Shown: one piece after another, positions 17,031 through 26,988 of the stretch
How positions within the stretch are numbered: position 1 is the first letter of the stretch
Layout: each line of letters begins with the position of its first letter
Assembly (NCBI RefSeq): GCF_026898155.1
Contig: NZ_CP114029.1
Span: forward strand, 3,576,001-3,640,000
DNA: 64,000 nucleotides
DNA from: Jiella pelagia
GTDB lineage: Bacteria; Pseudomonadota; Alphaproteobacteria; Rhizobiales; Rhizobiaceae
Reading direction: 5' to 3'
Made by a program: the position numbers and the translations under genes
Notes under the pieces: model-generated
Seen by the model: the letters and a program-made list of their open reading frames with translations, nothing else
Told to the model about the DNA's origin: nothing
Databases searched by the model: none

Positions 17031-18873
17031 ATGCGTTCGTCATTCGCCGCCCTCCTGATCATCGCCTGCGTCTTCCTCGTGCGCCCCGCCGAGGCCCAGT
17101 ATGCGCAGGGCTGGCAGGCCTCGATCGAGCGCTGGCTCTATGGCCTGGAAAGCCGCACCGCCACGGCCGCCTGTGTCGACAAGCTGACGAACCGGGCGAT
17201 CACCTTCATCGGCATCGCCGAGGACGAGCCGCGCATCGGCTCGGGCCGGCGGCGGGACCTCAACAGCCTGATCGTCGATGCGATTCCCGGCAAATACACG
17301 CCGCGGCTCGGACGCGCCTATCGCCAGATGGTCGAGGGGATCCTGCCGCAGCGGGCCGGCGCTGCCGGCAGCGCCGAGGCGCTGCAGGACTTCTTCGGCT
17401 CCGACATGTTTCTCACCGTCGAGCCGGAGCGGCGGCTGCCGGAGATCCTGCGGCTCTATCTCGGCCTGACCATCCTCGATCCCGAGAACGGCCAGATCTG
17501 CGCCACCGAGACCGGGCCGACGCTGACCCTCGATCTCAACCGCCTCGGCACAGCCGAACTCGCCGACACCTTTTCGAGCCGCGAATTCTACGACGTCGAC
17601 GGCGCGCTGCGCGAGGCCTCGCTGAAGGCCATCGCCCGGCTGCAGCAGCATCAGCTCCTGAAGGACCCGACTGTGCCACTCGCCTACCGCGTCACTGCCG
17701 ATGTCGACGCGCCGGACTGCCGGCTGGCCGATTCCATCGACGACACCTTCAACAGCGCCTACACAGAGCTGTCCGGCGACCGGCAGAGACGCATCAACGA
17801 GACGATCGGCGCGACCTCCTGGCCGCTGCTGCGCCGGCTCCCGCCGGCAAATGCCGAACAAGCCGTCGGCCAGCCATCGATCGAGGGCGTCTTCCTGGAA
17901 ATCGATGTCGCCCCGGCGCCGGATGACCGGCTCGGGGCTGGCGAGGACGGCACGCCGAATTCGGCTGTCCTGAAGCTCGATGTTTCGGTGCAGCATTCCA
18001 ACGGCGCCAATGTCGGTCGCTACGGCTACCGGGTCGTGGTGCCGCGCAGCGAGGTGGCGAACTGCCTGCCGAAGCCGGTGGAGGCGGCGGAGGTGGCCGA
18101 GGCCAAGGCCGAACCGGACGAGACCGCGTTGCCGCAGCCTGATCCCGATCCCGCCGCCGCCTGCGCAGCCAGCTTCGATGCAGCCCGGGCGGGCGGCTCG
18201 GTCGCGATGATCCGGGCGTTCGTGGTGGAAAATTCAGCCTGTGTCGAAGAGCGCCGGCTGGCCGATCTTCTGCTCGATCAGATCGCCGCGAGTTGTGCGG
18301 CGGAGGCAGACACCCTTGCGCCTTCCCAGGCGGCGGTGCGGCTCGACGTTTGTCTCACCGAGTTTTCTGGCAGCCTGCGCCATGAGATCGGCCTGAAGGC
18401 GGCGCGCGACCGGGCGACCTTGCGCGAACGCAGCGCCGCCGCCGAAGCCGAGCGCCAGAAGCGCGAGGCAGAGCTGCGCGACCAGCTCGAAGCCGATTAC
18501 CGCGCCCGTCTGGAGGAGATCGAAGCGCGGCTCGACCGGGAGCGGCGCGAACGCGTGGCCGCCGAGACCCGCGCTGCCGAGGCGCGTGCCGAGGCCGAAA
18601 GACGCGCTGCCGAGGCGCGGGCGAACGCCGCGCGGAACCCGCCGGGCGGAGGCCGTCCGCGCTGCGTCGTTGCCGATCCCTCGTCGACGCCGCTCAACGT
18701 CCGGGCCTCGCCCGGCAATACCGGCAAGGTGATCGGCACGCTGAAGGACGGCCATGTCGTCTTCGTCCTGCGCGAATATCCGCGCGGCCGACCCTGGGCC
18801 TATGTCGCCGACACGGCCGGTGGCGGCCTGCGCGAGGCTCGGTTGGGTATACCGGCCCTACATCCGCTGCTAG
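17031..18873 (+). CDS. Large exported protein with C-terminal SH3b domain (3' frameshift as read)
   Basis: It has a signal peptide ('SSFAALLIIACVFLVRPAEAQ'), then a unique domain to about residue 350. A short acidic Pro-rich linker, a Cys-containing helical part and a charged coiled coil follow ('RDRATLRERSAAAEAERQKREAELRDQLEADYRARLEEIEARL..'). The C-terminal SH3b domain contains 'PLNVRASPGNTGKVIGTLKDGHVVFV'. As read the protein ends 'GGLREARLGIPALHPLLGI' (616 residues). At 18834-18840 the sequence is GAGGCTC; GAGCTC instead gives the classic SH3b end 'LRELGWVYRPYIRC', stop at 18871-18873 and 613 residues. SH3b domains often bind peptidoglycan peptides, so a cell-wall role is likely. I do not recognise the N-terminal domain. 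Confidence 0.75.
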
Positions 18874-18921
18874 GCATCTGATCCAGAAACATCCGGATTC
18901 ACGCCTTGAGGAGCAGCCGTC

Positions 18922-19827
18922 TTGAGCCAACCGCAGTCGTCCCGTTTCGTCGCGATCGGGGAATGCATGGTGGAACTGTCCGTCGCCGGCGACGGGCTCT
19001 ACCGCCGGGGTTTTGCCGGTGACACCTTCAACACGGCCTGGCACTTCGCCCGTCATGCGCCGGCCGGATGGCAGGCCGCCTATCTGACCGGGCTCGGCAC
19101 GGACGAGATGTCGGCGGAAATGCTCGGCTTCTTCGCGGCGAACGGCATCGAGACGGACGCCGTGCGGCGCATCGAAGGTGCTGCGCCCGGCCTCTACATG
19201 ATCCATCTGAAGGACGGCGAGCGCTCCTTCTCCTACTGGCGGGAGATGGCGGCGGCAAAGCGCCTGGCGGCCGACGAGAACCATCTGGAACAGGTCTTCG
19301 CCGCCGGCGACGCCTTCTATTTTTCCGGCATCACCTTGGCGATCCTGCCGAAGGACGACCGCGATCGGTTGCTCCGCCATCTGGCCGCGGCCAAGGCGGG
19401 CGGCAAGATGGTCGCCTTCGATCCGAACATCCGCCCGCGACTCTGGCCCGACATGGCCACGGCCCGGCAGGCGGTCGAGGCGGCGGCTCGGGTCTCCACC
19501 CACTGCATTCCGAGCTTTGACGACGAGCGCGCCACCTTCGGCGACGAGACGTCGCGGGAGACGGCCGCGCGCTATCGCTCCGTCGGCGTGGGCGAGGTCG
19601 TCGTCAAGGATGGCGCCAGTGCTGCGCTGGTCTCCTGGGACGGCGGCCGCGAGCAGGTGCCCAGCACCAAGCCGGCCGAAATCCTCGATACGACGGGCGC
19701 CGGCGACAGCTTCAACGCCGCCTATCTCGCCGCAAGGCTCCGCGGTGCCGGCCCCGTCGCGGCGACCATCGCCGGGCATCGGCTGGCCTCGCGGGTCGTC
19801 GGCGGGCATGGGGCGCTGGTGGAGTAG
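18922..19827 (+). CDS. kdgK: PfkB-family sugar kinase, probable 2-keto-3-deoxygluconate kinase
   Basis: A 301-residue PfkB-type kinase. The N-terminus 'FVAIGECMVELS' and 'RRGFAGDTFNTAWHFAR' match the KdgK substrate region. 'LYMIHLKDGERSFSYWREMAAAKRL' is a KdgK-like segment, and 'EILDTTGAGDSFNAAYLAARL' is the PfkB signature with the catalytic Asp. It would phosphorylate KDG in uronate catabolism or the Entner-Doudoroff branch. TTG 18922 is chosen because GAGGAG lies 8 bases upstream. It stands alone with no uronate genes next to it, so the substrate assignment is by similarity only. Confidence 0.85.
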   Translation: MSQPQSSRFVAIGECMVELSVAGDGLYRRGFAGDTFNTAWHFARHAPAGWQAAYLTGLGTDEMSAEMLGFFAANGIETDAVRRIEGAAPGLYMIHLKDGERSFSYWREMAAAKRLAADENHLEQVFAAGDAFYFSGITLAILPKDDRDRLLRHLAAAKAGGKMVAFDPNIRPRLWPDMATARQAVEAAARVSTHCIPSFDDERATFGDETSRETAARYRSVGVGEVVVKDGASAALVSWDGGREQVPSTKPAEILDTTGAGDSFNAAYLAARLRGAGPVAATIAGHRLASRVVGGHGALVE

Positions 19828-21960
19828 GGCGCGGAGCCTCCCGCAGACGTTGCGCCTTCCCCGGTTCGCCGCCATCTTGTCTCTGACGATCTTTCGCAGG
19901 GGCAGGGATGGCGGATCCGATCACGCTGGGCGGACTGGTAGTATGGGGCCTAGGTGCCGCGACGGGTGGCGCGCTCGGCTCGACCACCGATCGCGGCCTG
20001 TGCGCTCTCGTAGCCGGGCTCCGCGACAAGACGGCGGCGTGGCGGGGTCTGCCGGCCAATCATCATGTGGCGCGGGCCGTGCAGATCGCCCATGCTCAGG
20101 CGCTGGAAGTCGTGATCGGAGACTTCCAGAAGTCAGATCAGGGCGGCTGGGCCAAGTTGCCCAGCGCCGAGCGTGCCTTCTACGACGAAATGGTCGTGGA
20201 ATGCCGCCGCCTGCATCGCTTCGCGGAAAAGGCCGAGGAAGGCGATCTGCAATTCGACGTCAACGTGGCCCTGACCGGCGCCATCGACGCGGTGCTGGTG
20301 GCGCCGGGTGACGGACCTGCCGGCGAGCGCGCCGCCGCGCTGAAGGCCGGCGCCGAGGAGCGAGCCCTCGGCGCATTCCGGGCAATGCTCGCCGAACGCC
20401 TGTTGCCCGAGCCGCCGGGCTTCGAGGCGCATTTCCGCTCTGCCGCGCCCGGAAAGGGCTATGTCGCAGTCTTCGGCGGTTTCGTCGCCCGCCAGATCAA
20501 GACCAACGAGGCGTTCCGCAACATCACCGTCGTCGAGGGTCTGGCCGAGATCAAGGCGCTGGGGCTGGATGCTCTCACGGTGATGCTGAGGCTGGAGGCG
20601 GCTTTCCTGCCGGCGCTGGAGCGCATCGAACGGCACATCGCCGAAGGTTTCGATGCCGCGCAACAGGACCGCGACGTAAAGCACGAGGCTATTCTGCAGG
20701 CCATCGCCGCAAAGGGAGACATTCCTCCCGAAAATCTGCGCCCTTTGTTCGAAGCCGTCGGCCGCGAGGTGCCGGAAGCGCAGTTCGAAGAGGCCGTGCG
20801 CACCGCCGTCGCCGAACTCCTCGCTCGGGCGGAGCAAAGGCCGCAAGCCTTCAACGATCCGATCGAGATCCAGGCGGCGATCGAAGCCGCCCACGCCCGG
20901 TTGCGACAGCTCGACCCGGAGGGCGCGATTGCAATCCTCGACCGCGCCGAGGCCGACGAACGCGACAACATCGCAGCCCGCAATCGCGGCCGGGCGCGAA
21001 TGCGCAAGGAAAAGGCGGAAATTCTGAAAGCCGTCTACCGCTATGAAGAAGCCCTCGCCGCCTTTGCGGACGCCGCGGCGCTCGACCCGGCCGATCCGTG
21101 GCCGCTGTTCCAGGCCGGCGACATCTGGATCTTGCGTGGCAGTCTCGACAAGGCCCTTAGCTTCTATGAAGCAGCCGAAGTGGTCGCAGATCGCAGTATC
21201 CTTCAGCGAGAGCTGTCGATTGCTTGGAGTAAGAAAGCGGATCTATTCGTTAAGCTCGGCAACTTATCAGAGGCCGTGTCTGCTTACGAGAATTGCCATG
21301 TTTTACAAAAAAAGGTTGCAGGCCTCGATCCTTTGGACGCCGACCTGCAGCGCGATCTTTCGGTCAGCCACGATCGGATCGGCGATGTTCGAGTGCTGCA
21401 AGGACGGCTTGATGAGGCGGCGAACTCGTTCCAAACTGGGCTCGATATCCGGCGACGCCTAGTAGAAGAGGACGCATCGAATGACGGTCTTCAGCACGAT
21501 CTATCGATCAGCTACACTAAGTTGGGCGACGTTCTCGTGATGCAGGGGCATCTCGAAAATGGGCGTAAATCCTATGAGGCGGGGCTTGCGATCAGAGAGC
21601 GTCTTGCACTTTCAGACCCGTCGAACGTTAGATTACACCACGATCTCTCAGACAGTCATGGCGACATCGGCAATGTTCGCGTGGCGCAGGGTCGATTTGA
21701 GGATGCGATCCGGTCCTATGAAGCAAAACACGAAATCATTCAGCGTCTTGCCCTTTCAGATCCGTTAAACGCCGGGCTCCAGCGCGACAGATCTGTAAGC
21801 AACAGCAACATCGGTGATGTACGCATGTCGCAGGGGCGGCTGGAAGATGCGGCTCGGCTATATGAGGAGTCTCACACCATTCTGAAGCGCCTCGCACTTT
21901 CGGATCCATCGAGTGCCGACCTCCAGCGCGATCTTTCGATAAGCTTTGATCGGATCGGCA

Positions 21961-21969
21961 AGGTCCAGA
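21961..21969. repeat. Left target-site duplication of the IS256-type element
   Basis: AGGTCCAGA directly precedes the left terminal inverted repeat and is repeated exactly at 23347-23355. A duplication of 8-9 bases is expected for the IS256 family. Confidence 0.85.
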
Positions 21970-23346
21970 GGTCGTGTCCGTCAACGTGGTGGAAATTGCG
22001 GTGTAACTGAAGCGGCTCCATTTCAGGCGGCTGCGGTGGAAAGGCGGACGGTTTCTGGCTTTGTGGCGGTGGCCATGAGTTCGGCCATCGGTTCGGTCTG
22101 CATGTAGCGGTTCTGCGTCTGCCATTCGTCGTTGGCCTCGAGGAGGACGGCGCCGATGAGGCGGATGATGGAGGCTCTCGTTCGGGAAGATGCCGACGAC
22201 ATCGGCGCGCCGCTTCACCTCCTTGCTCAGGCGCTCCAGGGAATTGGTCGAATGGATCCGGGTCCGGTGCTGGCTGGGGAAGTCCAGATGCGCCAGCACG
22301 TCGGTCTCGCTGTCGTCGATGAAGCTGCCGAGCTTGGGGCACTTGTCTCGGAGTTGATCGGCGACATGGCGCAGCGCCTGACTGGCAGCGGCGCGATCGG
22401 GTTGGATGAAGGCTTGGCGCATGGCCGCCGCCGCCATGCTCTGCTGCGCCTTCGGGACATAAGACAAGGCGTTGCGCATCCAGTGGACGCGGCAGCGCTG
22501 CCAGGAGGCGCTGAACACCCGGCGGATGGCCGCCTTCAGCCCTTCGTGGGCATCCGAGATCACCAGCTTCACGCCGGACAGGCCGCGGCGCACCAGGCTC
22601 TTGAGGAAGGTCGACCAGAAGGTCTCCGCTTCCGACGGGCCGATGTGGAGGCCCACGATCTCGCGCTTGCCGTCCGTGTTCACCGCCACGGCGATTATCG
22701 CCGCGACCGAGATGATCCTTTCGCCTTCGCGCTGCTTCAAATAGGTCGCGTCCAGCCAGAGATAGGGCCAGTCGCCGGCAAGCGGGCGATCGAGGAAGCC
22801 GCCGACGCGCTCGTCGATGTCCTTGCACAGCTTCGATACCGTGCTCTTGCCGATCCCCGACAGCCCCATGGCCTGCACCAGATCGTCGACCCTGCGAGTC
22901 GAGACGCCGCTGATCCAGGCCTCCTGGATGACTGCGACCAAGGCCTTCTCCGAGAGCTTCCTCGGTTCCAGAAACGGCGGGAAGTAGCTGCCCTGCCGAA
23001 GCTTGGGGATACGAAGCTGTAAGGAGCCGAGCCGCGTGTCGAGCGAACGGTCCCGGTAGCCGTTGCGATAGGTCGCCCGCTCCAGGGTGCGTTCATGACG
23101 CCCGGCGCCGATCATGCCCTCCACGTCGGCCTCCATCAGAAGCTGCATAACACTCTCGGCAATCGTCCTCAGGAAATCGCCGTCTCCTGCTTTCGCCAGA
23201 AGCTCGGCAAGCGGTAGTCTGTCCTCGGTCATCGGGTGCTCCGGTCAGGTTGAAGTCTCGCAACTCCACCTTAGCCGGCCAATCCGGTGGCCACCTCCGT
23301 CACACCTTCTGACGTCCGATTTTCCACCACCAGCGCGGACACTACC
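21970..23346 (-). mobile_element. IS256-family insertion sequence, complete, 1377 bp
   Basis: The ends are imperfect inverted repeats: left GGTCGTGTCCGTCAACGTGG and right (reverse complement) GGTAGTGTCCGCGCTGGTGG, both continuing TGGAAA. They share GGT.GTGTCCG and GTGGTGGAAA. The element is flanked by the 9-base duplication AGGTCCAGA and holds one Mutator-type transposase gene on the minus strand. Intact ends plus a perfect duplication suggest a recent insertion. Confidence 0.9.
22023..23232 (-). CDS. IS256-family (Mutator-type) transposase (frameshifted as read)
   Basis: It begins 'MTEDRLPLAELLAKAGDGDFLRTIAESVMQLLMEADVEG' and carries the DDE core: 'PYLWLDATYLKQREGERI' (first Asp), 'GVKLVISDAHEGLKAAI' (second Asp), and 'HSTNSLERLSKEVKRR' (Glu). 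The frame breaks at 22171-22177, which reads GAGGCTC on the plus strand. Restoring GAGCTC gives '..FPNESSIIRLIGAVLLEANDEWQTQNRYM..', a normal IS256 C-terminus, a stop at 22023 and 402 residues. So the transposase may be intact in the cell and the element active. Confidence 0.9.
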
Positions 23347-23355
23347 AGGTCCAGA
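23347..23355. repeat. Right target-site duplication of the IS256-type element
   Basis: AGGTCCAGA, identical to 21961-21969, directly after the right terminal repeat. The TPR reading frame resumes from it. Confidence 0.85.
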
Positions 23356-23924
23356 TGGCGCAACGCCGGGTTGATCAAGCGGCACAGTCGTTCCAAGCTG
23401 GGCTATCTATTCGTCAGGATCTCGCTTCGTCGGACCCGTCGAACGCAAGCTTTCAGCAAAATCTATCAGTTAGCTACAGCAATATCGGCGATGTTCGGAT
23501 GGCGCAGGGGCTGCTCGATGATGCGAGTCGGTGCTTTCAAGCCGGTTTTGCTCTTGTACAGCGTCTTGCCTTATCGGACCCGACCAACGCTCGCCTGCAG
23601 CGTACTTTATCCGTCGCCCATACCAAAATTGGCGATGTTCACATGGCGCAGGTGCGTCTAAAGGATGCAAATAATTCCTACAGTGCATCATTAAGAATCA
23701 TTGAGCGTCTCGCCAGATTAGATCCGTCGAATGCGGACCTGCAGCGCGCTCTGATAATCGGGAACGTCAAGCTGGCAGGCGTCGGAAACGATCCTGTCGG
23801 CCGGTACCGTCGGGCGCTGGCCGTCGCCCGCGACCTTCAGGCGACCGGCAGGCTCGCGCCCGCCGATCAATGGATGATGGCTGACCTGGAACGCCTGCTG
23901 CGCGAGGCCGGCGGCGCGGCCTGA

Positions 23925-25376
23925 CTACTCCGCCGGCTCCATCACCGCTTCCGTCTTCCCGAACTCCCGCACGTCGACGAAGCGCCCGGCGATCGCCGCC
24001 GCCGCCGCCATGGCGGGCGACACGAGATGGGTGCGGCCCTTGTGGCCCTGGCGGCCCTCGAAGTTGCGGTTCGAGGTCGAGGCGCAGCGCTCATAGGGTT
24101 CGAGGCGGTCTTCGTTCATGCCGAGGCACATGGAGCAGCCGGCCTCCCGCCATTCGAAGCCGGCGTCCTTGAAAATCTGGTCGAGGCCTTCGGCTTCCGC
24201 CTGCAGCTTGACGAGACCCGAACCCGGCACGACCATCGCCGAGACGGTGCTCGCCACCTTGCGGCCCTCGACGACCTTGGCGGCGGCGCGCAGGTCCTCG
24301 ATGCGGCCGTTGGTGCAGGAGCCGAGGAACACACGGTCGATGGTGATGTCGGTCATCTTCGTGCCCGGCGTCAGGCCCATATATTCGAGCGCCCTCAGCT
24401 TCGACCTGCGCTTGTTCTCGTCCGGGATATCGGCCGGATCGGGCACGATGCCGTCGATGGTGGTGACGTCCTCGGGCGAGGATCCCCAGGTGACGATGGG
24501 CGGCAGGGCGCGGGCGTCGAGCCTGATCACCTTGTCGTAATGGGCGCCCGGATCGGAGACCAGCGTCTTCCAATAGGCGACGGCCTTGTCGAACTCTTCG
24601 CCCTCCGGCGCGCGGGGCTTGTCCTTGATGTAGGCGAAGGTGGTCTCGTCCGGAGCGATCAGCCCGGCGCGCGCGCCGGCCTCGATCGACATGTTGCAGA
24701 CGGTCATCCGGCCTTCCATCGACAATTGCCGGATCGCCTCGCCGGCATATTCGATGACGTAGCCCGTGCCGCCCGCCGTGCCGATCTGGCCGATGACGGC
24801 GAGGATGATGTCCTTGGCGGTGATCCCGGCCGGGATTGGCCCCTCGACCTCGACGAGCATGTTCTTGCCCTTCGACTGGATCAGCGTCTGGGTGGCGAGC
24901 ACGTGCTCGACCTCGCTCGTGCCGATGCCGTGGGCGAGCGCGCCGAAGGCGCCGTGGGTCGAGGTGTGGCTGTCGCCGCAGACGATGGTCATGCCGGGCA
25001 GGGTGAAGCCCTGCTCGGGGCCGATGATGTGGACGATGCCCTGGCGGCTGTCGGCGGCGTCGAAATATTCGACGCCGAAGTCGGCGGCATTCTTCGCCAG
25101 CGCCTCGACCTGGATGCGGCTTTCCTCGTTCTTGATGCCGTTCACCCGGTCGGGCGTCGTCGGCACGTTATGGTCGACGACGGCGAGCGTGCGCTTCGGC
25201 TGGTGCACCCTGCGGCCGGCGAGCCGCAGGCCCTCGAAGGCCTGCGGGCTGGTCACCTCGTGGACGAGATGGCGGTCGATGTAGATCAGCGAGGAGCCGC
25301 CTTCCTGGTTTTCGATCAGGTGGGCGTCCCAGATCTTGTCGTAGATCGTGCGGGGTTTTTCGCTCGGATTGGTCAT
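23925..25376 (-). CDS. leuC: 3-isopropylmalate dehydratase large subunit
   Basis: The 483-residue aconitase-family subunit isomerises 2- to 3-isopropylmalate in leucine synthesis, with LeuD as partner (not in this window). Seen are '[38 protein letters not shown]', '[35 protein letters not shown]', and the three iron-sulfur ligands in 'FLGSCTNGR' and 'CSMCLGMN'. The C-terminal '[28 protein letters not shown]' is typical. It ends at base 23925, one base past the TPR gene stop, so the two genes are convergent with no gap. The start at 25376 begins [19 protein letters not shown]. Confidence 0.96.
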   Translation of the reverse strand: MTNPSEKPRTIYDKIWDAHLIENQEGGSSLIYIDRHLVHEVTSPQAFEGLRLAGRRVHQPKRTLAVVDHNVPTTPDRVNGIKNEESRIQVEALAKNAADFGVEYFDAADSRQGIVHIIGPEQGFTLPGMTIVCGDSHTSTHGAFGALAHGIGTSEVEHVLATQTLIQSKGKNMLVEVEGPIPAGITAKDIILAVIGQIGTAGGTGYVIEYAGEAIRQLSMEGRMTVCNMSIEAGARAGLIAPDETTFAYIKDKPRAPEGEEFDKAVAYWKTLVSDPGAHYDKVIRLDARALPPIVTWGSSPEDVTTIDGIVPDPADIPDENKRRSKLRALEYMGLTPGTKMTDITIDRVFLGSCTNGRIEDLRAAAKVVEGRKVASTVSAMVVPGSGLVKLQAEAEGLDQIFKDAGFEWREAGCSMCLGMNEDRLEPYERCASTSNRNFEGRQGHKGRTHLVSPAMAAAAAIAGRFVDVREFGKTEAVMEPAE

Positions 25377-25731
25377 GGGGTCTCTCCCGTCGCGGCGTGT
25401 CTCTGGGTCAAGGGCTGCGTGTCAAAGGCTGCCGGCCGCAAAATGCTGGTTCAAAGCAAAAATGGATGCGCGTGGTCACGCGGCTGCCGAGCCTATTCGC
25501 CCCCGGCGACAGTCATCCGGTAGAAGAACCGTGCAGGCATGCGCGCGTGGTCGGAGAGCTTGGCGAAGCCCTCGCTGGTCGGCAGCCTGAGGCGCCCCTT
25601 TGTCGGCAAGACCGCGTGCATGCCATGCAGATAGCAAGTTGCGACGGCAGTGACAATCACTGCCTTGCCTCGGCGTGCCGAGCCACAAGACGGGCGGAGA
25701 GATCAGCGGTCGCCGAAATGCTTCCTCGGCA
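25377..25731 (-). other. leuC upstream region with one possible small ORF
   Basis: 355 bases upstream of leuC. I looked for a leucine leader peptide with Leu-codon runs and an attenuator and found neither. The only coding candidate is the 55-codon minus-strand frame listed separately. Confidence 0.3.
25493..25660 (-). CDS. Possible small protein upstream of leuC
   Basis: A 55-residue frame starting at GTG 25660, with AGGCAAGG just upstream. It starts VIVTAVATCYLHGMHAVLPT and continues with 'KGRLRLPTSEGFAKLSDHARMPARFFYRMTVAGGE'. Residue use is protein-like rather than random: no long Arg/Pro runs, unlike antisense frames in this GC-rich DNA. I do not recognise it. Orientation is the same as leuC, which starts 117 bases downstream. 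Confidence 0.3.
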   Translation of the reverse strand: MIVTAVATCYLHGMHAVLPTKGRLRLPTSEGFAKLSDHARMPARFFYRMTVAGGE

Positions 25732-25980
25732 TCATTGCTCGACTCTCGCCGTCACCTCGTCGGCTGCGATGTCGACCGTGAGGGTTTCGTCCAGCGGAGA
25801 GAAGGTGAGTTCGCTGGCGTCGACGGTCAGCGGCTCATCGACGAGCCCGAACAGGCCGGTATCGACCTCGATCACGGCCTTCTGGACGCGACCGGTTTCG
25901 AGCGACACCAGCAGATTGCCCAGTTCGCCGATCCGTTCGCCGTCACGCGAACGGACCTCGCGTCCGACGAGTTCGGTCAC
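25732..25980 (-). CDS. PRC-barrel domain, probably the C-terminal domain of the FAS1 protein
   Basis: An 82-residue frame 'TELVGREVRSRDGERIGELGNLLVSLETGRVQKAVIEVDTGLFGLVDEPLTVD..' that matches a PRC-barrel. GTG 25980 is the only start and has no ribosome site. The same frame continues upstream as a Gly/His-rich linker ('DHGGHHHHDGAGHGNSLIADGPGEGSTATNGEGVDLAPDLVEV') back to a stop near 26110. There is no signal peptide. I therefore think it is the C-terminal domain of the FAS1 protein encoded just upstream, separated by one more frame break, but a separate small protein cannot be excluded. Confidence 0.5.
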   Translation of the reverse strand: MTELVGREVRSRDGERIGELGNLLVSLETGRVQKAVIEVDTGLFGLVDEPLTVDASELTFSPLDETLTVDIAADEVTARVEQ

Positions 25981-26301
25981 CTCGACGAGATCGGGGGCGA
26001 GATCGACGCCTTCGCCGTTTGTGGCCGTGCTTCCTTCGCCCGGGCCGTCGGCGATTAAGCTGTTGCCGTGCCCGGCGCCGTCGTGGTGGTGGTGTCCTCC
26101 ATGGTCTGGTCAGCCTCAAGCGACGGCTGACCCTCGCCGTTCGAGTCGATGATTGCGATCTCCGCCGTGCCGCCGGCCCCGCTGTTCCCCGCTTGCGCCG
26201 GCTCGGGCTCTACCACGCCAGAGCGCTGTCCGGCCTCGGCGGGGCTTGGCTGGGCGTCAGTTTCACCCGGTCGGGAAGTGTTTGCGGCCTGATCGGTCGG
26301 T

Positions 26302-26988
26302 TCAGCGCCCTCGTTCCCCTCGTTGCCGGCCTGTCGCTGATCGCTTTGTCGTGACGTCGCGCTGGCGACCGGCGTGGGAGGCTCCTTCCGGCTGATCCTC
26401 GGGCTGGCTTTTAAGGGTACCGAGATCTTCAGGCAGGAGCACGGTGTCGATCGCCTGAAGGACCCCGTTGTCGGCCTCGATCGCGCCCGGGATGACCCGA
26501 GCCGGAACTTGCCGGCGATCCGCGATCGTCGGGTCAACCGCTTCGACTGCGTCTGCCGGCGCCGGCCGCACCGTCAATTCGCCTCCGGTGTAAGTCACGA
26601 TCAGGCGATCGCCCGACCTCGGTTGCAGTTCCACGGGAATGTCATCTTGCGCATAGGCGTTTCCGGGCACGATGTGGAGGCCGAGAACGCGCTCGAGAGG
26701 CTGCGCGTTGGCCGGGCTCATGAGCTTGTCGAGAAATTCCGAAGGCAGCCGGCGGAATGCCTCGTCGGTGGGCGCAAAGACGGTGAAGGAGCGGCCGTCT
26801 TGGCGCAGTTCGTCGTCGAGATCCGCCGAGCGCAGCGCCTCGAGGAATGTGCCGAACCGTCCGTCTGATTGCGCCGTGTCGACGAGATCGGCCGCCATGG
26901 CCGGGGTGCCAACGAAGACCGTGACGATGAGCCCCGCCGTCGCGGCGAAGGCTCGCCGACCGGCGAGGGCGAAAATTGCATTGGCCAT
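26302..26988 (-). CDS. Exported fasciclin (FAS1) domain protein (frameshifted as read)
   Basis: The N-terminus MANAIFALAGRRAFAATAGL leads into a signal peptide ending 'GTPAMAA'. A full FAS1 domain follows: 'LVDTAQSDGRFGTFLEALRSADLDDELRQDGRSFTVFAPTDEAFRRLP', 'LERVLGLHIVPG' and 'IEADNGVLQAIDTVLLP', with both conserved FAS1 boxes. AGGAAGG lies 5 bases before ATG 26988. As read the protein ends in a basic tail after 'QPEGASHAGRQ'. At 26379-26385 the plus strand reads GAGGCTC; GAGCTC instead yields '..PEGAPTPVASATSRQSDQRQAGNEGNEG..', a natural Pro/Ser/Gln/Glu linker running to 26055, with a PRC-barrel domain beyond. The likely full protein is signal-FAS1-linker-PRC barrel, acting in the periplasm or at the surface. 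Confidence 0.8.
   Translation of the reverse strand: MANAIFALAGRRAFAATAGLIVTVFVGTPAMAADLVDTAQSDGRFGTFLEALRSADLDDELRQDGRSFTVFAPTDEAFRRLPSEFLDKLMSPANAQPLERVLGLHIVPGNAYAQDDIPVELQPRSGDRLIVTYTGGELTVRPAPADAVEAVDPTIADRRQVPARVIPGAIEADNGVLQAIDTVLLPEDLGTLKSQPEDQPEGASHAGRQRDVTTKRSATGRQRGERGR

Larger units (their letters stand above)
19908..23924 (+). pseudogene. TPR-repeat protein gene interrupted by an IS256-type element
   Basis: The 5' part (19908-21969) and 3' part (23356-23924) are one gene. Removing the element and one copy of the 9-base duplication joins '..ISFDRIGKVQ' to 'MAQRRVDQAAQSF..' in frame and gives 876 residues. Residues 1-330 form a helical domain I do not recognise. It includes 'KGDIPPENLRPLFEAVGREVPEAQFEEAVRTA', similar to linker domains in TPR signalling proteins. 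From about residue 370 there are TPR units, then at least seven degenerate 50-residue repeats of the form 'LALSDPSNaxLQRDLSVSxxxIGDVRxxQGRLEDAxxxYEa'. The repeat half is clearly less GC-rich than the N-terminal half. As read, the 5' part would yield a truncated protein with about 14 residues read from the IS. Confidence 0.85.

Noticed and set aside
19908..23924. TPR protein as a confirmed anti-phage defence gene
   Set aside because: No nuclease, TIR, NTPase or other effector domain is recognisable and no defence genes flank it, so a defence role is only speculation.
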